Shown in pieces: positions 1 through 7,264 of a stretch of DNA of 52,582 bases. The first letter of the stretch is position 1. Each line of letters opens with the position of its first letter. Both the position numbers and the translations under genes were made by a program. The notes below the pieces were generated by a model that was not told where the DNA came from, did no database searches, and saw nothing but the letters and a program-made list of their open reading frames with translations. The DNA comes from Alphaproteobacteria bacterium (GTDB taxonomy: Bacteria > Pseudomonadota > Alphaproteobacteria > Rs-D84): contig JAFSDI010000001.1 in the NCBI GenBank assembly GCA_017436325.1, positions 1-52,582 of the forward strand, read 5' to 3'.

Positions 1-24
1 AGCAGCAGCAGCAGCAGCAGCCGC
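1..24 (+). repeat. GCA trinucleotide tract encoding poly-alanine
   Basis: Six to seven perfect AGC/GCA units open the window and encode Ala in the partial CDS. Such tracts can change length by slippage in steps that keep frame. The true length is unknown because the window cuts it. Confidence 0.8.
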
Positions 25-313
25 TTTAAAAGCTTTAAAAGAAGCATGCGATGAAGACAATTACATTGATGAAAGCGATAAAAATTGGTTCCAAAATTGG
101 GGTGGCGCAGTCACAATTGGTACTGGCACCGCACTGTTGGGTGGCTTTACCACATACAAAATTGTCCAAAGTGCACAAGACACTAAACTTGATAAAGCTG
201 AACAAGAAGCATATCAAGAATTTATGGACAATATCGGGTCAAAAATCCGTTGCTTTATCGGCGCTGACGAAGTTGGCACATATGGCGATATGATTTCAAC
301 CCAAATGGAATAG
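1..313 (+). CDS. C-terminal part of an unknown protein (5' end outside window)
   Basis: An open frame enters from the window edge (frame starting at base 2) and ends at TAG 311-313, giving 103 residues. It opens with a run of eight alanines encoded mostly by a tandem GCA repeat, then a short charged stretch, a Gly/Thr-rich hydrophobic segment (GTGTALLGGF) that could cross a membrane, and an amphipathic tail with a single late Cys (IRCFIGADE). The layout of a Gly-rich hydrophobic segment followed by a polar helical tail is also seen in the secreted protein at 4620-5486, but I see no clear alignment. A strong terminator follows directly. I do not recognise the family. The frame is supported by its read-through of the whole stretch and by the terminator placed 29 bases after the stop. 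Confidence 0.7.
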   Translation, partial: AAAAAAAALKALKEACDEDNYIDESDKNWFQNWGGAVTIGTGTALLGGFTTYKIVQSAQDTKLDKAEQEAYQEFMDNIGSKIRCFIGADEVGTYGDMISTQME

Positions 314-341
314 AAATATTCCAAATATCAATCGACAAAAT

Positions 342-366
342 CCCCCGTTCTCCGCGGGGGTATTTT
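342..366 (+). terminator. Rho-independent terminator after the partial CDS
   Basis: The stem CCCCCG/CGGGGG (with one extra C in the 3' part) closes a short loop and is followed by TATTTT. It separates the unknown upstream gene from ppa. Confidence 0.8.
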
Positions 367-470
367 CATACCACCCCCCCCAGCCCACTATAATTCGCCC
401 ATATTGCATATATATTGAAAACAATTTTTTTTCTGATAGACTATCAACAACAAAACAAAAGGTATATAAA

Positions 471-1013
471 ATGAACCTAGAAGAAATGTCACCTGGCAAA
501 ATGCCACCAAAAAAAATGAATGCAATTATTGAAATTCCTGAAAACGGCCACGTTAAATATGAAATTGACAAAGATTCCGGCCTGCTAAAAGTTGACCGTA
601 TTCTGCATGCACCAATGGCATATCCTGCGAACTATGGTTATTTCCCAGGCACACTTGGCGAAGATGGCGACCCACTTGACTGTGTTGTTGTATGTAATGC
701 CCCCCTGCGCCCAGGTGTATTAATCGAAGTTCGCCCAATTGGCGCCCTGTTAATGAAAGACCAAGCCGGCGGGGACGAAAAAATAATCTGCGTTCCACGT
801 GATAAAATTGACCTTTATTATGAAAACATCGAACATATTGAACAACTGCCTATGATTTTACGTTCCAAAATAGAATATTTCTTTCAGCACTACAAAGACC
901 TGCAACCCAACAAATGGTCGCACGTATCAGGCTGGGCAGATCGTGAAACAGCAGATAAAATTATAATGGAAAGCATACATCGTTTTTCCTTGCAGCATAA
1001 TACAGACAAATAA
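471..1013 (+). CDS. ppa: Inorganic pyrophosphatase, family I
   Basis: Hydrolyses pyrophosphate to phosphate in the cytoplasm, pulling biosynthetic reactions forward. The 180-residue length is typical of bacterial family I enzymes. The active-site signature DGDPLD lies at residues 65-70, and R43, Y55 and E31 fall at the positions expected from the E. coli enzyme, so the metal- and PPi-binding site looks intact. The ATG at 471 is chosen because an AAAGG ribosome site lies about eight bases upstream; the short Lys-rich start (MSPGKMPPKK) matches the usual N-terminus. A possible promoter (TTGAAA 415-420, TAGACT 437-442, 16-base spacer) precedes it. The gene stands alone between a terminator and the efp promoter. 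Confidence 0.96.
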   Translation: MNLEEMSPGKMPPKKMNAIIEIPENGHVKYEIDKDSGLLKVDRILHAPMAYPANYGYFPGTLGEDGDPLDCVVVCNAPLRPGVLIEVRPIGALLMKDQAGGDEKIICVPRDKIDLYYENIEHIEQLPMILRSKIEYFFQHYKDLQPNKWSHVSGWADRETADKIIMESIHRFSLQHNTDK

Positions 1014-1018
1014 AATCC

Positions 1019-1046
1019 TTGCGTTTAACAACGATATTTTTATAAT
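1019..1046 (+). promoter_or_regulatory. Sigma-70-type promoter of efp
   Basis: TTGCGT (1019-1024) and TATAAT (1041-1046) are separated by 16 bases and sit about 30 bases before the efp start. The gap between ppa and efp holds nothing else, so efp is probably transcribed from here. Confidence 0.7.
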
Positions 1047-1076
1047 CAAAACATTAAATTAAAAGAGGTAAAATTT

Positions 1077-1646
1077 ATGGCATCATATATTGCAAATGAT
1101 ATGCGTGTTGGCTGGGTAATTTCCCACAACGGCAAACGTTATTCCGTCACTTCTATTACCAAGGTAAAACCTGGCAAGGGTGGCGCATTTGTTCAGGCGG
1201 ACTTACGCGATATCGATTCTGGTAACAAGGGTGGCGATCGCTGGCGCGCAGAAGACAAGGTTGAAAAACTAATGGTCGAAGATTTCGATTGCCAGTATCT
1301 GTACGCAGATGGCACAGACGCATTCTTTATGAACTTATCAGACTATGAACAATTTACAATGTCTGTTGATTCATTAGGCGAAGCAATGAAGTTCTTGGCA
1401 CCAGAAATGGTTGTCAAAGCAAACTTTGTCGAAGGTCAACCTGTTTCAATATCACTGCCAAAAACAGTTATCGCAACAGTTGATGAAACAGAACCTGCAT
1501 TAAAGGGACAAACTGTTTCCAGCAGTGGTGGCAAACCAGCAATACTTGACAATGGTGTTCGCGTTCAGGTTCCATTGTTTATCGAACAAGGCGAAAAAAT
1601 TGTAGTCAATACAGAAACACTTGAATATGTAGAACGCGCAAAATAA
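1077..1646 (+). CDS. efp: Translation elongation factor P
   Basis: Binds the ribosome between the P and E sites and rescues stalling at polyproline. The 189-residue protein has the three-domain EF-P layout: the KOW-like domain carries PGKGGAF with the conserved Lys34 at the tip, followed by an OB domain and the C-terminal OB domain (PLFIEQGEKIVVNTETLEY). Lys34 is the residue modified in many bacteria (lysylation or others); no EpmA/EpmB gene is visible in this window, so its modification state is open. The ATG at 1077 has AGAGGT upstream. A single-gene unit, between its own promoter and a strong terminator. Confidence 0.97.
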   Translation: MASYIANDMRVGWVISHNGKRYSVTSITKVKPGKGGAFVQADLRDIDSGNKGGDRWRAEDKVEKLMVEDFDCQYLYADGTDAFFMNLSDYEQFTMSVDSLGEAMKFLAPEMVVKANFVEGQPVSISLPKTVIATVDETEPALKGQTVSSSGGKPAILDNGVRVQVPLFIEQGEKIVVNTETLEYVERAK

Positions 1647-1670
1647 ATTCATAAAAAAAATATTTATCCC

Positions 1671-1700
1671 CCCCGATAATACCTTTATCGGGGTATTTTT
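1671..1700 (+). terminator. Rho-independent terminator of efp
   Basis: Nine-base-pair stem (1671-1679 with 1685-1693), five-base loop, then TATTTTT. Confidence 0.9.
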
Positions 1701-1754
1701 ATCCCCTCTTCCTTGTAAATCTATAAATTAAATAGAATGATTTAGATATATATA

Positions 1755-1808
1755 ATGTCGGCAACGCAGTGTACAAACGCTACATGAGTTGTCGGGACCG
1801 TCCGCAGA
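1755..1808. other. Unassigned GC-rich structured patch between efp and dnaA
   Basis: About 54 bases, clearly richer in G+C than the surrounding AT-rich spacer, lie just after a TATATATAAT sequence. The ends can pair partly (GTC and CAAC near 1755 with GTTG and GAC near 1790-1799), and GGACCGTCC is a near-perfect small palindrome. No ORF fits. It could be a short RNA read on the plus strand, or a 3' element of dnaA transcripts. I assign no function. Confidence 0.3.
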
Positions 1809-1829
1809 TGAATTATTATAATTTATTTT

Positions 1830-3119
1830 TTACTTGCAGTCTGCGATAAATTGTTCTATCTGCGCTGCTAAAACCAAATCTGTTGCCTTTTGCTTTTCAA
1901 TCTGCTTAACCGCATATAAAACAGTTGCATGATCACGTCCACCAACAAAATTGCCAATTTCTGCCAAAGATAAAGATGTAGCATTCTTTAATACAACCAT
2001 CATCACTTGACGCGCAAAAACCAAATTACGACTGCGACCATTTCCACAGACCGCATCATATGAAACACCTAATTTTTCACACATATCACGAACCATCGCA
2101 TTTGGTGTTTTAACAGCTGTTAAAGTATCTGCTAATAAACGTTTTGCAACATCAATATCAACATCTGTGCCCATCAAATCAACATAAGTCTTGATTTTTG
2201 TAGCAATACCAGCAACCAAATGACCATCATTTGCAACACGTGCAGCCAATGTTGCTGCAACATCTGCCTTAACACCGGCGCGTTGCAAGATAACAGACTT
2301 TACATACGTATTTGGTACTGCAACATCCGCAACCAAACCAGATGCCAAAACCCCTTGTGCGTGTCTATCAAAACCCGTCAAGTTATTTGGCGCGACATCT
2401 GCAGTCAAAACAACATTCTTACCCGCATTACGCAAATCAACAATCAATTGCAAAAATTCTTCTGTTGATGCTTTTTTCCCGGCCAATGCCTGAACATCAT
2501 CTAAGACAAACAAATTGCAATTACGACAAAAATCTTTAAAAGCAAAAACATTATGTTCCTTTAAACTGCGTGTAAATTCAGAAACAAACTGTGCACCTGT
2601 CATTTTTACAACACGCCCATCACATGCACCTGCGACACAATCTGCCAACAAAGACTTACCACAACCGGCTGCGCCATAAATAAACAATTGTGAAAAAGGC
2701 GCATTACCTGTTGCTAATTTTTTACATGCACAAACAACAAAAGCATTTTCATCAGAAGTAACAAAAGAATCAAACAAAACGACATCCGCAACAACTGGTT
2801 TTGCAACAGGTGCATAAACCTGTGCCTGATTGTCATTTGCGATTGTTGTTGCAACGCGTGCTGAATTATTACGAACGACGATATCCAATCCTAATCCAAA
2901 CCCTGCTGCTACATCAGCCAAAACAGATTTATGAACACTTGAAATAAAATCAGCCGAAAATTGATTTTGCGCACACAAAACTAAATTATCATTTACAACA
3001 TCAAATGTCAGTGGTGCAATCCAAGAAGTATACGAAGCAGAATCCATTTTTGCGGCAATCGCACCCTTGATGCTTTCTAAGTTAATCAATTGTGATTTTG
3101 TCGCTGTTTGTGTCTGCAT
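1830..3119 (-). CDS. dnaA: Chromosomal replication initiator DnaA (divergent)
   Basis: Initiates chromosome replication by binding DnaA boxes and melting the origin. The protein has 429 residues: a short domain I (about 10-85), a brief linker, the AAA+ domain with Walker A GAAGCGKS (149-156) and Walker B LFVLDD (203-208), and a C-terminal helix-turn-helix domain with RSR (about 362-364) and the DnaA signature GGRDHATVL (393-401). Domain IV is canonical, so box recognition should be kept. The AAA+ core is not: the usual SRF before GL, which carries the arginine finger, reads GVLASGL (256-262), and the sensor II Arg position appears to be Lys (near 308). The start has AAAGGAG eight bases upstream. 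dprA lies upstream on the same strand after a 373-base gap. An inactive or altered ATP-dependent oligomerisation cycle is an inference. Confidence 0.9.
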   Translation of the reverse strand: MQTQTATKSQLINLESIKGAIAAKMDSASYTSWIAPLTFDVVNDNLVLCAQNQFSADFISSVHKSVLADVAAGFGLGLDIVVRNNSARVATTIANDNQAQVYAPVAKPVVADVVLFDSFVTSDENAFVVCACKKLATGNAPFSQLFIYGAAGCGKSLLADCVAGACDGRVVKMTGAQFVSEFTRSLKEHNVFAFKDFCRNCNLFVLDDVQALAGKKASTEEFLQLIVDLRNAGKNVVLTADVAPNNLTGFDRHAQGVLASGLVADVAVPNTYVKSVILQRAGVKADVAATLAARVANDGHLVAGIATKIKTYVDLMGTDVDIDVAKRLLADTLTAVKTPNAMVRDMCEKLGVSYDAVCGNGRSRNLVFARQVMMVVLKNATSLSLAEIGNFVGGRDHATVLYAVKQIEKQKATDLVLAAQIEQFIADCK

Positions 3120-3492
3120 GCTGTTTCTCCTTTCCTTCCTTCCGAGAAAGAGTTTCCTGCCTGAACAAGGATGTAAAAACCACCCCAGAAAAATACATAT
3201 TAATTCTATTTTCTTTTGTTTTTCTGCCTTTCACCAGAATCCAAAAAAAATTTTCACAGTTGATTTCTATGCCTAAACTGATCACAGAATTAATAAATAT
3301 TTTTATTCCTACGTTTAACTCTCTCGCTTTATTTTGTTTGTTTATTTCGTTTTGGATACGTTTGATAATTTAGAATATAAAAAAGATTTTACAACTAAAT
3401 ATTAACGAATTTTTGAACATTTATTTTTTGACAACGATTCGTTTTTTTCCCTGTTTTCTGCCGTTTGTATATACAGTGTATATACATAAACA
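3120..3492. other. AT-rich spacer between dprA and dnaA, no gene
   Basis: This 373-base gap holds the dnaA ribosome site (complement of 3124-3130), T-rich runs and the tandem palindrome at 3467-3485. I searched by eye for DnaA boxes (TTATNCACA) and saw only poor matches such as TTTTCACAG near 3251, so I do not call an origin. Small ORFs reading across it have no ribosome sites and look spurious. An AACGATTCGTT near-palindrome lies at about 3433-3443. Confidence 0.6.
3467..3485. repeat. Two GTATATAC palindromes one helical turn apart
   Basis: GTATATAC occurs at 3467-3474 and again at 3478-3485, an 11-base repeat period that places both half-sites on the same DNA face. It lies eight bases beyond the dprA stop, in the long spacer upstream of dnaA. 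It has the form of a dimer-of-dimers operator; the binding protein is unknown. Confidence 0.5.
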
Positions 3493-4524
3493 TCATAACA
3501 AACGAATATATCCGCCATCAACTTTCTGAACCAAACCCTGCAATTCCAAGACAACCAAATCCCGTTTTATTTCCATAATTGATTTTTTGACAACATCTGC
3601 CAATACAGATTCAGACACAGGATTTGTTCCTAGCATATCAAGAAGATTATTTTCCCCATCATCATTTAGTGAATTTTTTTCTTTAAAATTGTCATTATTT
3701 TCTATTTCTGAAAAATCAGACAGCCCAAGACATAACTTTGCCTGTCCTGAACGAATCAGTGAATTTGGCCCAACTGCGCGCAAATCTGCAGGATGCGATG
3801 GTATGGCCCACAATTCGCGTTCATAATCAATTGCGAATCGGGCGGTTGTCATCGAACCAGACTTCAAGTCCGCCTCACCCAAAATAAGCTTATTACACAA
3901 TGCCGCGACCCAACGATTACGCTGAACAAAGTTTGTTGCAACCGGCACAAACCCAACAGGCATTTCACTAATTACTGCGCCCCGTTGTAAAATTTCACAA
4001 TACAGCGATTCGTTTTCCAGTGGCCAAATATAATCAACCCCACCTGCCAATACCGCAATTGTTTGCGAATCACCAACTGCACGCAATGCGCCACGATGTG
4101 ACGCAGTATCTGTTCCAATCGCCATACCAGAAACAATTGCTGCGCCAGTATTAACAATACCTTCGGCCAAATTCGCAACAAATCCCATTCCTGCAATTGT
4201 TGCATGTCGCGTACCAACTATTGACACTAATGGCTTTTTTAAAACATCCAAATTACCACGTACTGTAATTACAGGGGGATGATTTTTTACCATACGTAAA
4301 TTTTCTGGATATCGCACATCATCATCAGACAAATAAACAACCCCCAGTTTTTCTGCCATTTCCATTTCACGACAAACAGTATCATGCAAAACCACATCTG
4401 CATTCAACGATTCTGCAGCCAACGCCACCGAACCGAATCGCTTTATCAGTGCATTATACTTTACTGGCCCAATCCCAGGTGTACGTAAAATCAATAATTT
4501 ATTAAACAAATCTGACATACTCAT
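3493..4524 (-). CDS. dprA: DNA processing protein DprA/Smf
   Basis: Loads RecA on incoming single-stranded DNA during transformation and is widely kept even where competence is unproven. The 343 residues include an N-terminal helix-hairpin-helix (TPGIGPVKYNAL), the Rossmann-like domain with SIVGTR and SGMAIGTD, the RNR motif (FVQRNRWVAAL) and KSGSMTTA for ssDNA binding, then an acidic, Asn-rich linker (about 250-280) and a C-terminal winged helix (ending DGGYIRLL). Family motifs are intact. Two in-frame ATGs (4524, 4518) are possible; I keep the first. The gene probably shares transcription with dnaA downstream, though the long spacer may hold a separate promoter. Confidence 0.95.
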   Translation of the reverse strand: MSMSDLFNKLLILRTPGIGPVKYNALIKRFGSVALAAESLNADVVLHDTVCREMEMAEKLGVVYLSDDDVRYPENLRMVKNHPPVITVRGNLDVLKKPLVSIVGTRHATIAGMGFVANLAEGIVNTGAAIVSGMAIGTDTASHRGALRAVGDSQTIAVLAGGVDYIWPLENESLYCEILQRGAVISEMPVGFVPVATNFVQRNRWVAALCNKLILGEADLKSGSMTTARFAIDYERELWAIPSHPADLRAVGPNSLIRSGQAKLCLGLSDFSEIENNDNFKEKNSLNDDGENNLLDMLGTNPVSESVLADVVKKSIMEIKRDLVVLELQGLVQKVDGGYIRLL

Positions 4525-4570
4525 AATATATATAACCTTTTTAAATAAATAAAGAATAATATAATCAATA

Positions 4571-4595
4571 AAAAATCCACATATAAAATGTGGAC
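4571..4595 (-). terminator. Terminator of the 4620-5486 gene
   Basis: Stem TCCACAT/ATGTGGA (4576-4582 with 4588-4594), read on the minus strand, is followed by a T-rich run TTTTTTATT. It isolates the secreted-protein gene from dprA. Confidence 0.75.
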
Positions 4596-4619
4596 AAAGA
4601 ATTAATTAATATCCTACAA

Positions 4620-5486
4620 CTATTTTAAAGAAAACAACCCTTTATATTTAATACAGGCTGACGGCATATCAGCATCAGCTGCAATACCATAGGTATTCTT
4701 ATAATTGTCACATTTTTTCTTTAATTCAGCTAAATTATTTATAAAACTTTTATATTGTGCCTCATTCTCATTTTTTAATGTTAACAACTGTGAACGCAAC
4801 AATTGTGTTTCAGACAGATTTTCATTATATTGCCCTTCAACATTACCGCCAATCATTTCATTACCAAATAATTCCATCGCACCAACCCCCAGACCGGCCC
4901 CTGCAACGACTGATGCAACAGTTCCCAATGTACGTCCCTTTTTTTTCACATCTAATATATATTGCTTTAACGTATCATAATCAGCCCAATCGCCACACGT
5001 AACGACCTGCCCTATTTCAAAGTATTTTGCAGGTATATTTGAAACATTAATTTTTGGATCATTAGATTTTAATGCTGTCTTAACAAAACAAGTATTATTT
5101 TCTGGCTGTTCAACATCTTCAACCATTGTCGCATAATTACTTGTATCGCTATAACGTGATGCCCAAACAAAGGTATTAGTAACACCAATATTATTATTAA
5201 TACAGGCCATACGTTCTTTTTCGCGCATATCCTTATTTACAGACAACATTTCATCAGGATTAATTTGAACATTTGCATTCACATCACCTGCTTTTAAACT
5301 TGGCTTACTAACAACCACAGAATCAGCAGAATTCATCAGCGCCTGTGCAGAAATTTGTTGTTTTGACATAACACCTGCGCGTGGGGCAGACAGCATTTTT
5401 TCAGATAACGATGGTCGTGCTGAATTTGCATCACATATAACAAAAATGAACATACATCCATAAAAAAAAGCTAAATTCTTTTTCAT
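4620..5486 (-). CDS. Secreted or periplasmic protein of unknown function
   Basis: 288 residues. A signal peptide (MKKNLAFFYGCMFIFVICDANS) is followed by a polar region, an internal part with several cysteines (ACINNN, NNTCFV, VTCGDWADY), a Gly-rich hydrophobic segment (VASVVAGAGLGVGAMELF, about 195-212) that could span or insert into a membrane, and a helical, coiled-coil-like tail (QLLTLKNENEAQYKSF) with two more cysteines. The even number of spaced cysteines suggests disulfides outside the cytoplasm. I do not recognise the family. An extended -10 promoter (TGCTATAAT, complement of 5522-5530) lies upstream and a terminator downstream, so it is a single-gene unit. Confidence 0.75.
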   Translation of the reverse strand: MKKNLAFFYGCMFIFVICDANSARPSLSEKMLSAPRAGVMSKQQISAQALMNSADSVVVSKPSLKAGDVNANVQINPDEMLSVNKDMREKERMACINNNIGVTNTFVWASRYSDTSNYATMVEDVEQPENNTCFVKTALKSNDPKINVSNIPAKYFEIGQVVTCGDWADYDTLKQYILDVKKKGRTLGTVASVVAGAGLGVGAMELFGNEMIGGNVEGQYNENLSETQLLRSQLLTLKNENEAQYKSFINNLAELKKKCDNYKNTYGIAADADMPSACIKYKGLFSLK

Positions 5487-5521
5487 AATGAAACTACTTC
5501 CTACATCAATTTTTCTATTAT

Positions 5522-5530
5522 ATTATAGCA
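5522..5530 (-). promoter_or_regulatory. Extended -10 promoter for the 4620-5486 gene
   Basis: On the minus strand TGC precedes a consensus TATAAT (5522-5527), about 36 bases before the start codon. No good -35 is visible, as is common for extended -10 promoters. Confidence 0.55.
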
Positions 5531-5584
5531 TAAATTGATAAAAAAATAAAGACATTTCGGCAACAACCCAACATCACACAGATT

Positions 5585-6172
5585 TTACTTTTTCCATTTC
5601 CATTCAATTTTCGATTCGGTTTTAGTAATTAATCGTTTAATATTTTCACGATGACGCCACATACACAACAGCCCAATCGCCAAAAAAGCCCAACCTACAT
5701 TTACATTTATTGCAAATCCCAACAAAGGTATCAGACAAAAAACAACAGTTGCCCCCAACGAAGAAATCCCTGAATACAATGCCACCAGCAACCATTCTAT
5801 TGCACAAACAACAAAACACAACGGCGATACAGCCAACATAACACCGAACAAGGAACTAATCCCCTTGCCACCTTTAAATCGCAACCAAATTGGATAACAA
5901 TGTCCAACAATTGCGGCAAAACCACACCATGCACCGAACGCCCCGCCGGCAATATAATTACCCAACCAAACTGCCAAAACAGCCTTTAACATATCCAACA
6001 ACCAAACCAAGCCGGCCATACGCAATCCACCGACACGCATCACATTGGTTGCACCGATATTTCCACTGCCAACTTTTCTTAAATCCCCTTTTCCAGTCAA
6101 TTTTGTCAGCAATAAGCCCATTGGAATACTGCCCAACAAATAAGAAATTAATAATCCAATTAAATACATCAT
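5585..6172 (-). CDS. plsY: Acyl-phosphate:glycerol-3-phosphate acyltransferase PlsY
   Basis: Transfers an acyl group from acyl-phosphate to glycerol-3-phosphate in the inner membrane, the first step of phospholipid synthesis. The 195 residues have about five hydrophobic membrane segments and all three family motifs: GSIPMGLL near the N-terminus, GSGNIGATNVMR (about 37-48) and the glycine-rich KGGKG (about 103-107). Length is normal. The ATG at 6172 (followed by a second ATG) has AAGGA upstream. It is divergent from rpsT, with which it shares a 73-base intergenic region holding a possible minus-strand promoter (TTGTTA, 16 bases, TATAAA). No PlsX is in view. Confidence 0.95.
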   Translation of the reverse strand: MMYLIGLLISYLLGSIPMGLLLTKLTGKGDLRKVGSGNIGATNVMRVGGLRMAGLVWLLDMLKAVLAVWLGNYIAGGAFGAWCGFAAIVGHCYPIWLRFKGGKGISSLFGVMLAVSPLCFVVCAIEWLLVALYSGISSLGATVVFCLIPLLGFAINVNVGWAFLAIGLLCMWRHRENIKRLITKTESKIEWKWKK

Positions 6173-6245
6173 GTTATTTTTCCTTGATTTTATATTTGTT
6201 TCTTATAAAATAACAAAATCAAATCGAAAATAAAAGGAAAATAAC

Positions 6246-6506
6246 GTGGCGAATCATAAGTCATCTAAAAAAAGAATTTTGGTTTCGGCCAAAAAGAACG
6301 CGATAAATACTGCGCGCCGCAGTGCTGTTAAGACAGCAACTAAAAAGGCACTTGTTGCCATCACATCTGGCGACAAGGCAGCCGCTGTTGTTGCAACACG
6401 CAGCGCAGAAAGCAAAATCATGAAGGCAGCCGGCAAAGTAATGCCAAAAAAACGCGCCGCCCGCAAGATTTCGCGTTTGGCCAAAAAAGTTTCCAAAATG
6501 GCTTAA
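6246..6506 (+). CDS. rpsT: 30S ribosomal protein S20
   Basis: Primary binding protein of 16S rRNA, stabilising the 30S body. The 86 residues are strongly basic and helical, begin MANHKSSKKRI as S20 proteins do, and contain KSAKK-like and GKVMPKKRAARKISRL segments. The start codon is GTG at 6246 with AAAAGGAAAATAAC upstream; S20 genes often use a non-ATG start linked to autoregulation in E. coli (established there, only possible here). A strong terminator follows. Monocistronic. Confidence 0.97.
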   Translation: MANHKSSKKRILVSAKKNAINTARRSAVKTATKKALVAITSGDKAAAVVATRSAESKIMKAAGKVMPKKRAARKISRLAKKVSKMA

Positions 6507-6513
6507 AAAAACA

Positions 6514-6541
6514 AAAAAATTCCCCAATCGGGGAATTTTTT
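6514..6541. terminator. Terminator of rpsT (symmetrical)
   Basis: A perfect stem with ATTCCCC and GGGGAAT arms around an AATC loop, flanked by A-runs and T-runs on the two sides. It ends rpsT transcription and could also act on the minus strand for the secreted gene at 6618-6944. Confidence 0.9.
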
Positions 6542-6617
6542 CTTTCCATATAGAATTTTATATTTATTGTTTCCACAATTCATATTACATCAAAATAAAC
6601 AACATAAAAATTATTCA

Positions 6618-6944
6618 TTATGCCTCTGGTCTTGTTAGAGATTCATTCTCATAATTCTCTACGCCTTCCCAACGATATGTCACATTACCTCCCTCTAACT
6701 CAACAACCAGAATAAACTTCCCGTCTACATTCACTTGTTCACGCGGGTCTGGAATTGCAGATTCTGCTAACTCCACTGCTCTGTCTGCTGTTTCCTTTAC
6801 CGCCGCCAATGCATCAGCCAAATTTGTAAACCCATCTGGCACTACACCAATTTTTTCATCAAAGAATCCACGCGAAATAATCGATGCACCTGCTGTACCA
6901 GCTGCTATAAATCCCAATACTGTTGTAAAAAGTAACTTTTTCAT
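6618..6944 (-). CDS. Small secreted protein of the SRGFF family
   Basis: 108 residues. The ATG at 6944 is chosen over an upstream GTG (6953) because the GTG is part of the ribosome site AAAGGGTG. A signal peptide (MKKLLFTTVLGFIAAGTAGA) precedes the mature start SIISRGFFDEKIG. A short heptad-like helix (NLADALAAVKETADRAVELA) leads to the C-terminal beta module (DGKFILVVELEGGNVTYRWEGVE). The same three parts occur in the proteins at 37297-38049 and 51867-52582, which have a larger variable middle, so this is a short family member. It lies 30 bases downstream of the terminator of a structured leader RNA. Function unknown; surface exposure or export is inferred from the signal peptide. Confidence 0.8.
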   Translation of the reverse strand: MKKLLFTTVLGFIAAGTAGASIISRGFFDEKIGVVPDGFTNLADALAAVKETADRAVELAESAIPDPREQVNVDGKFILVVELEGGNVTYRWEGVENYENESLTRPEA

Positions 6945-6973
6945 TTCTATCACCCTTTTTTTCTTTTATATTA

Positions 6974-7005
6974 AAACAAAAACCGCCACAGGAATTCTTA
7001 GCGGT
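6974..7005 (-). terminator. Terminator ending leader RNA copy 1
   Basis: Minus-strand stem ACCGC/GCGGT (7001-7005, 6982-6986) followed by TTTTTGTTTT. It lies only 30 bases before the start codon of the secreted gene, so transcripts must pass it to express that gene. Confidence 0.8.
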
Positions 7006-7212
7006 CGGGGAGTTAGCAAATCACGTCATTACTGATTCTGTCGCTTTTAGTGATAAATCACCTGTTGTATAACGACCAGCCCCCCGACCTATCTCAGTCA
7101 GGGCACAATAGAATACGATGCAAATACGAAAAAGTCGGATTACGACGCACAACATATTTGCACCGAATGACGAAGGCCTGCTACAGCCCCGAAACCAATT
7201 CCCATCGGTTTC
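6974..7212 (-). ncRNA. Structured leader RNA, class 1 copy 1
   Basis: Homologous to 38071-38336. Read on the minus strand from a likely start near 7212 it forms: P1 (7207-7212 with 7191-7196, GAAACC/GGUUUC, loop with GGGAAUU), a conserved 16-base element (7175-7190), a 12-bp P3 (7154-7165 with 7116-7127) enclosing a conserved GUCGUAAUCCGAC hairpin (7134-7146), P4 (7096-7103 with 7082-7089), P5 (7073-7079 with 7038-7043, holding a GUGAU/AUCAC hairpin), and a terminator (stem 7001-7005 with 6982-6986 and U-run to 6974). The segment 7003-7012 (CUCCCCGACC) can pair instead with the P4 3' arm and overlaps the terminator stem. No ORF here has a ribosome site. Confidence 0.75.
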
Positions 7213-7219
7213 AAAACAT

Positions 7220-7248
7220 ATTATACAAATATCACCTATTCTTTGCAA
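7220..7248 (-). promoter_or_regulatory. Promoter of leader RNA copy 1
   Basis: TTGCAA (7243-7248) and a consensus TATAAT (7220-7225) are 17 bases apart on the minus strand. The spacing to the first paired base of P1 is the same as in copy 2, which supports both promoter and RNA start. Confidence 0.8.
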
Positions 7249-7264
7249 ACATAAAAAACACAAC

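Noticed and set aside
3067-3373. Overlapping ORFs of 67-93 codons in the dprA-dnaA spacer
   Set aside because: Low-complexity Phe/Ser/Lys-rich translations with no ribosome sites, partly inside dnaA.
3120-3492. oriC next to dnaA
   Set aside because: No cluster of DnaA boxes close to TTATNCACA; only single poor matches. AT-richness alone is not evidence in this genome.
6974-7212. Leader as tmRNA, RNase P RNA, 6S RNA, SRP RNA, group I intron or T-box
   Set aside because: None of the diagnostic core motifs of these families is present on either strand, and the element occurs twice in 31 kb, unlike the single-copy housekeeping RNAs.
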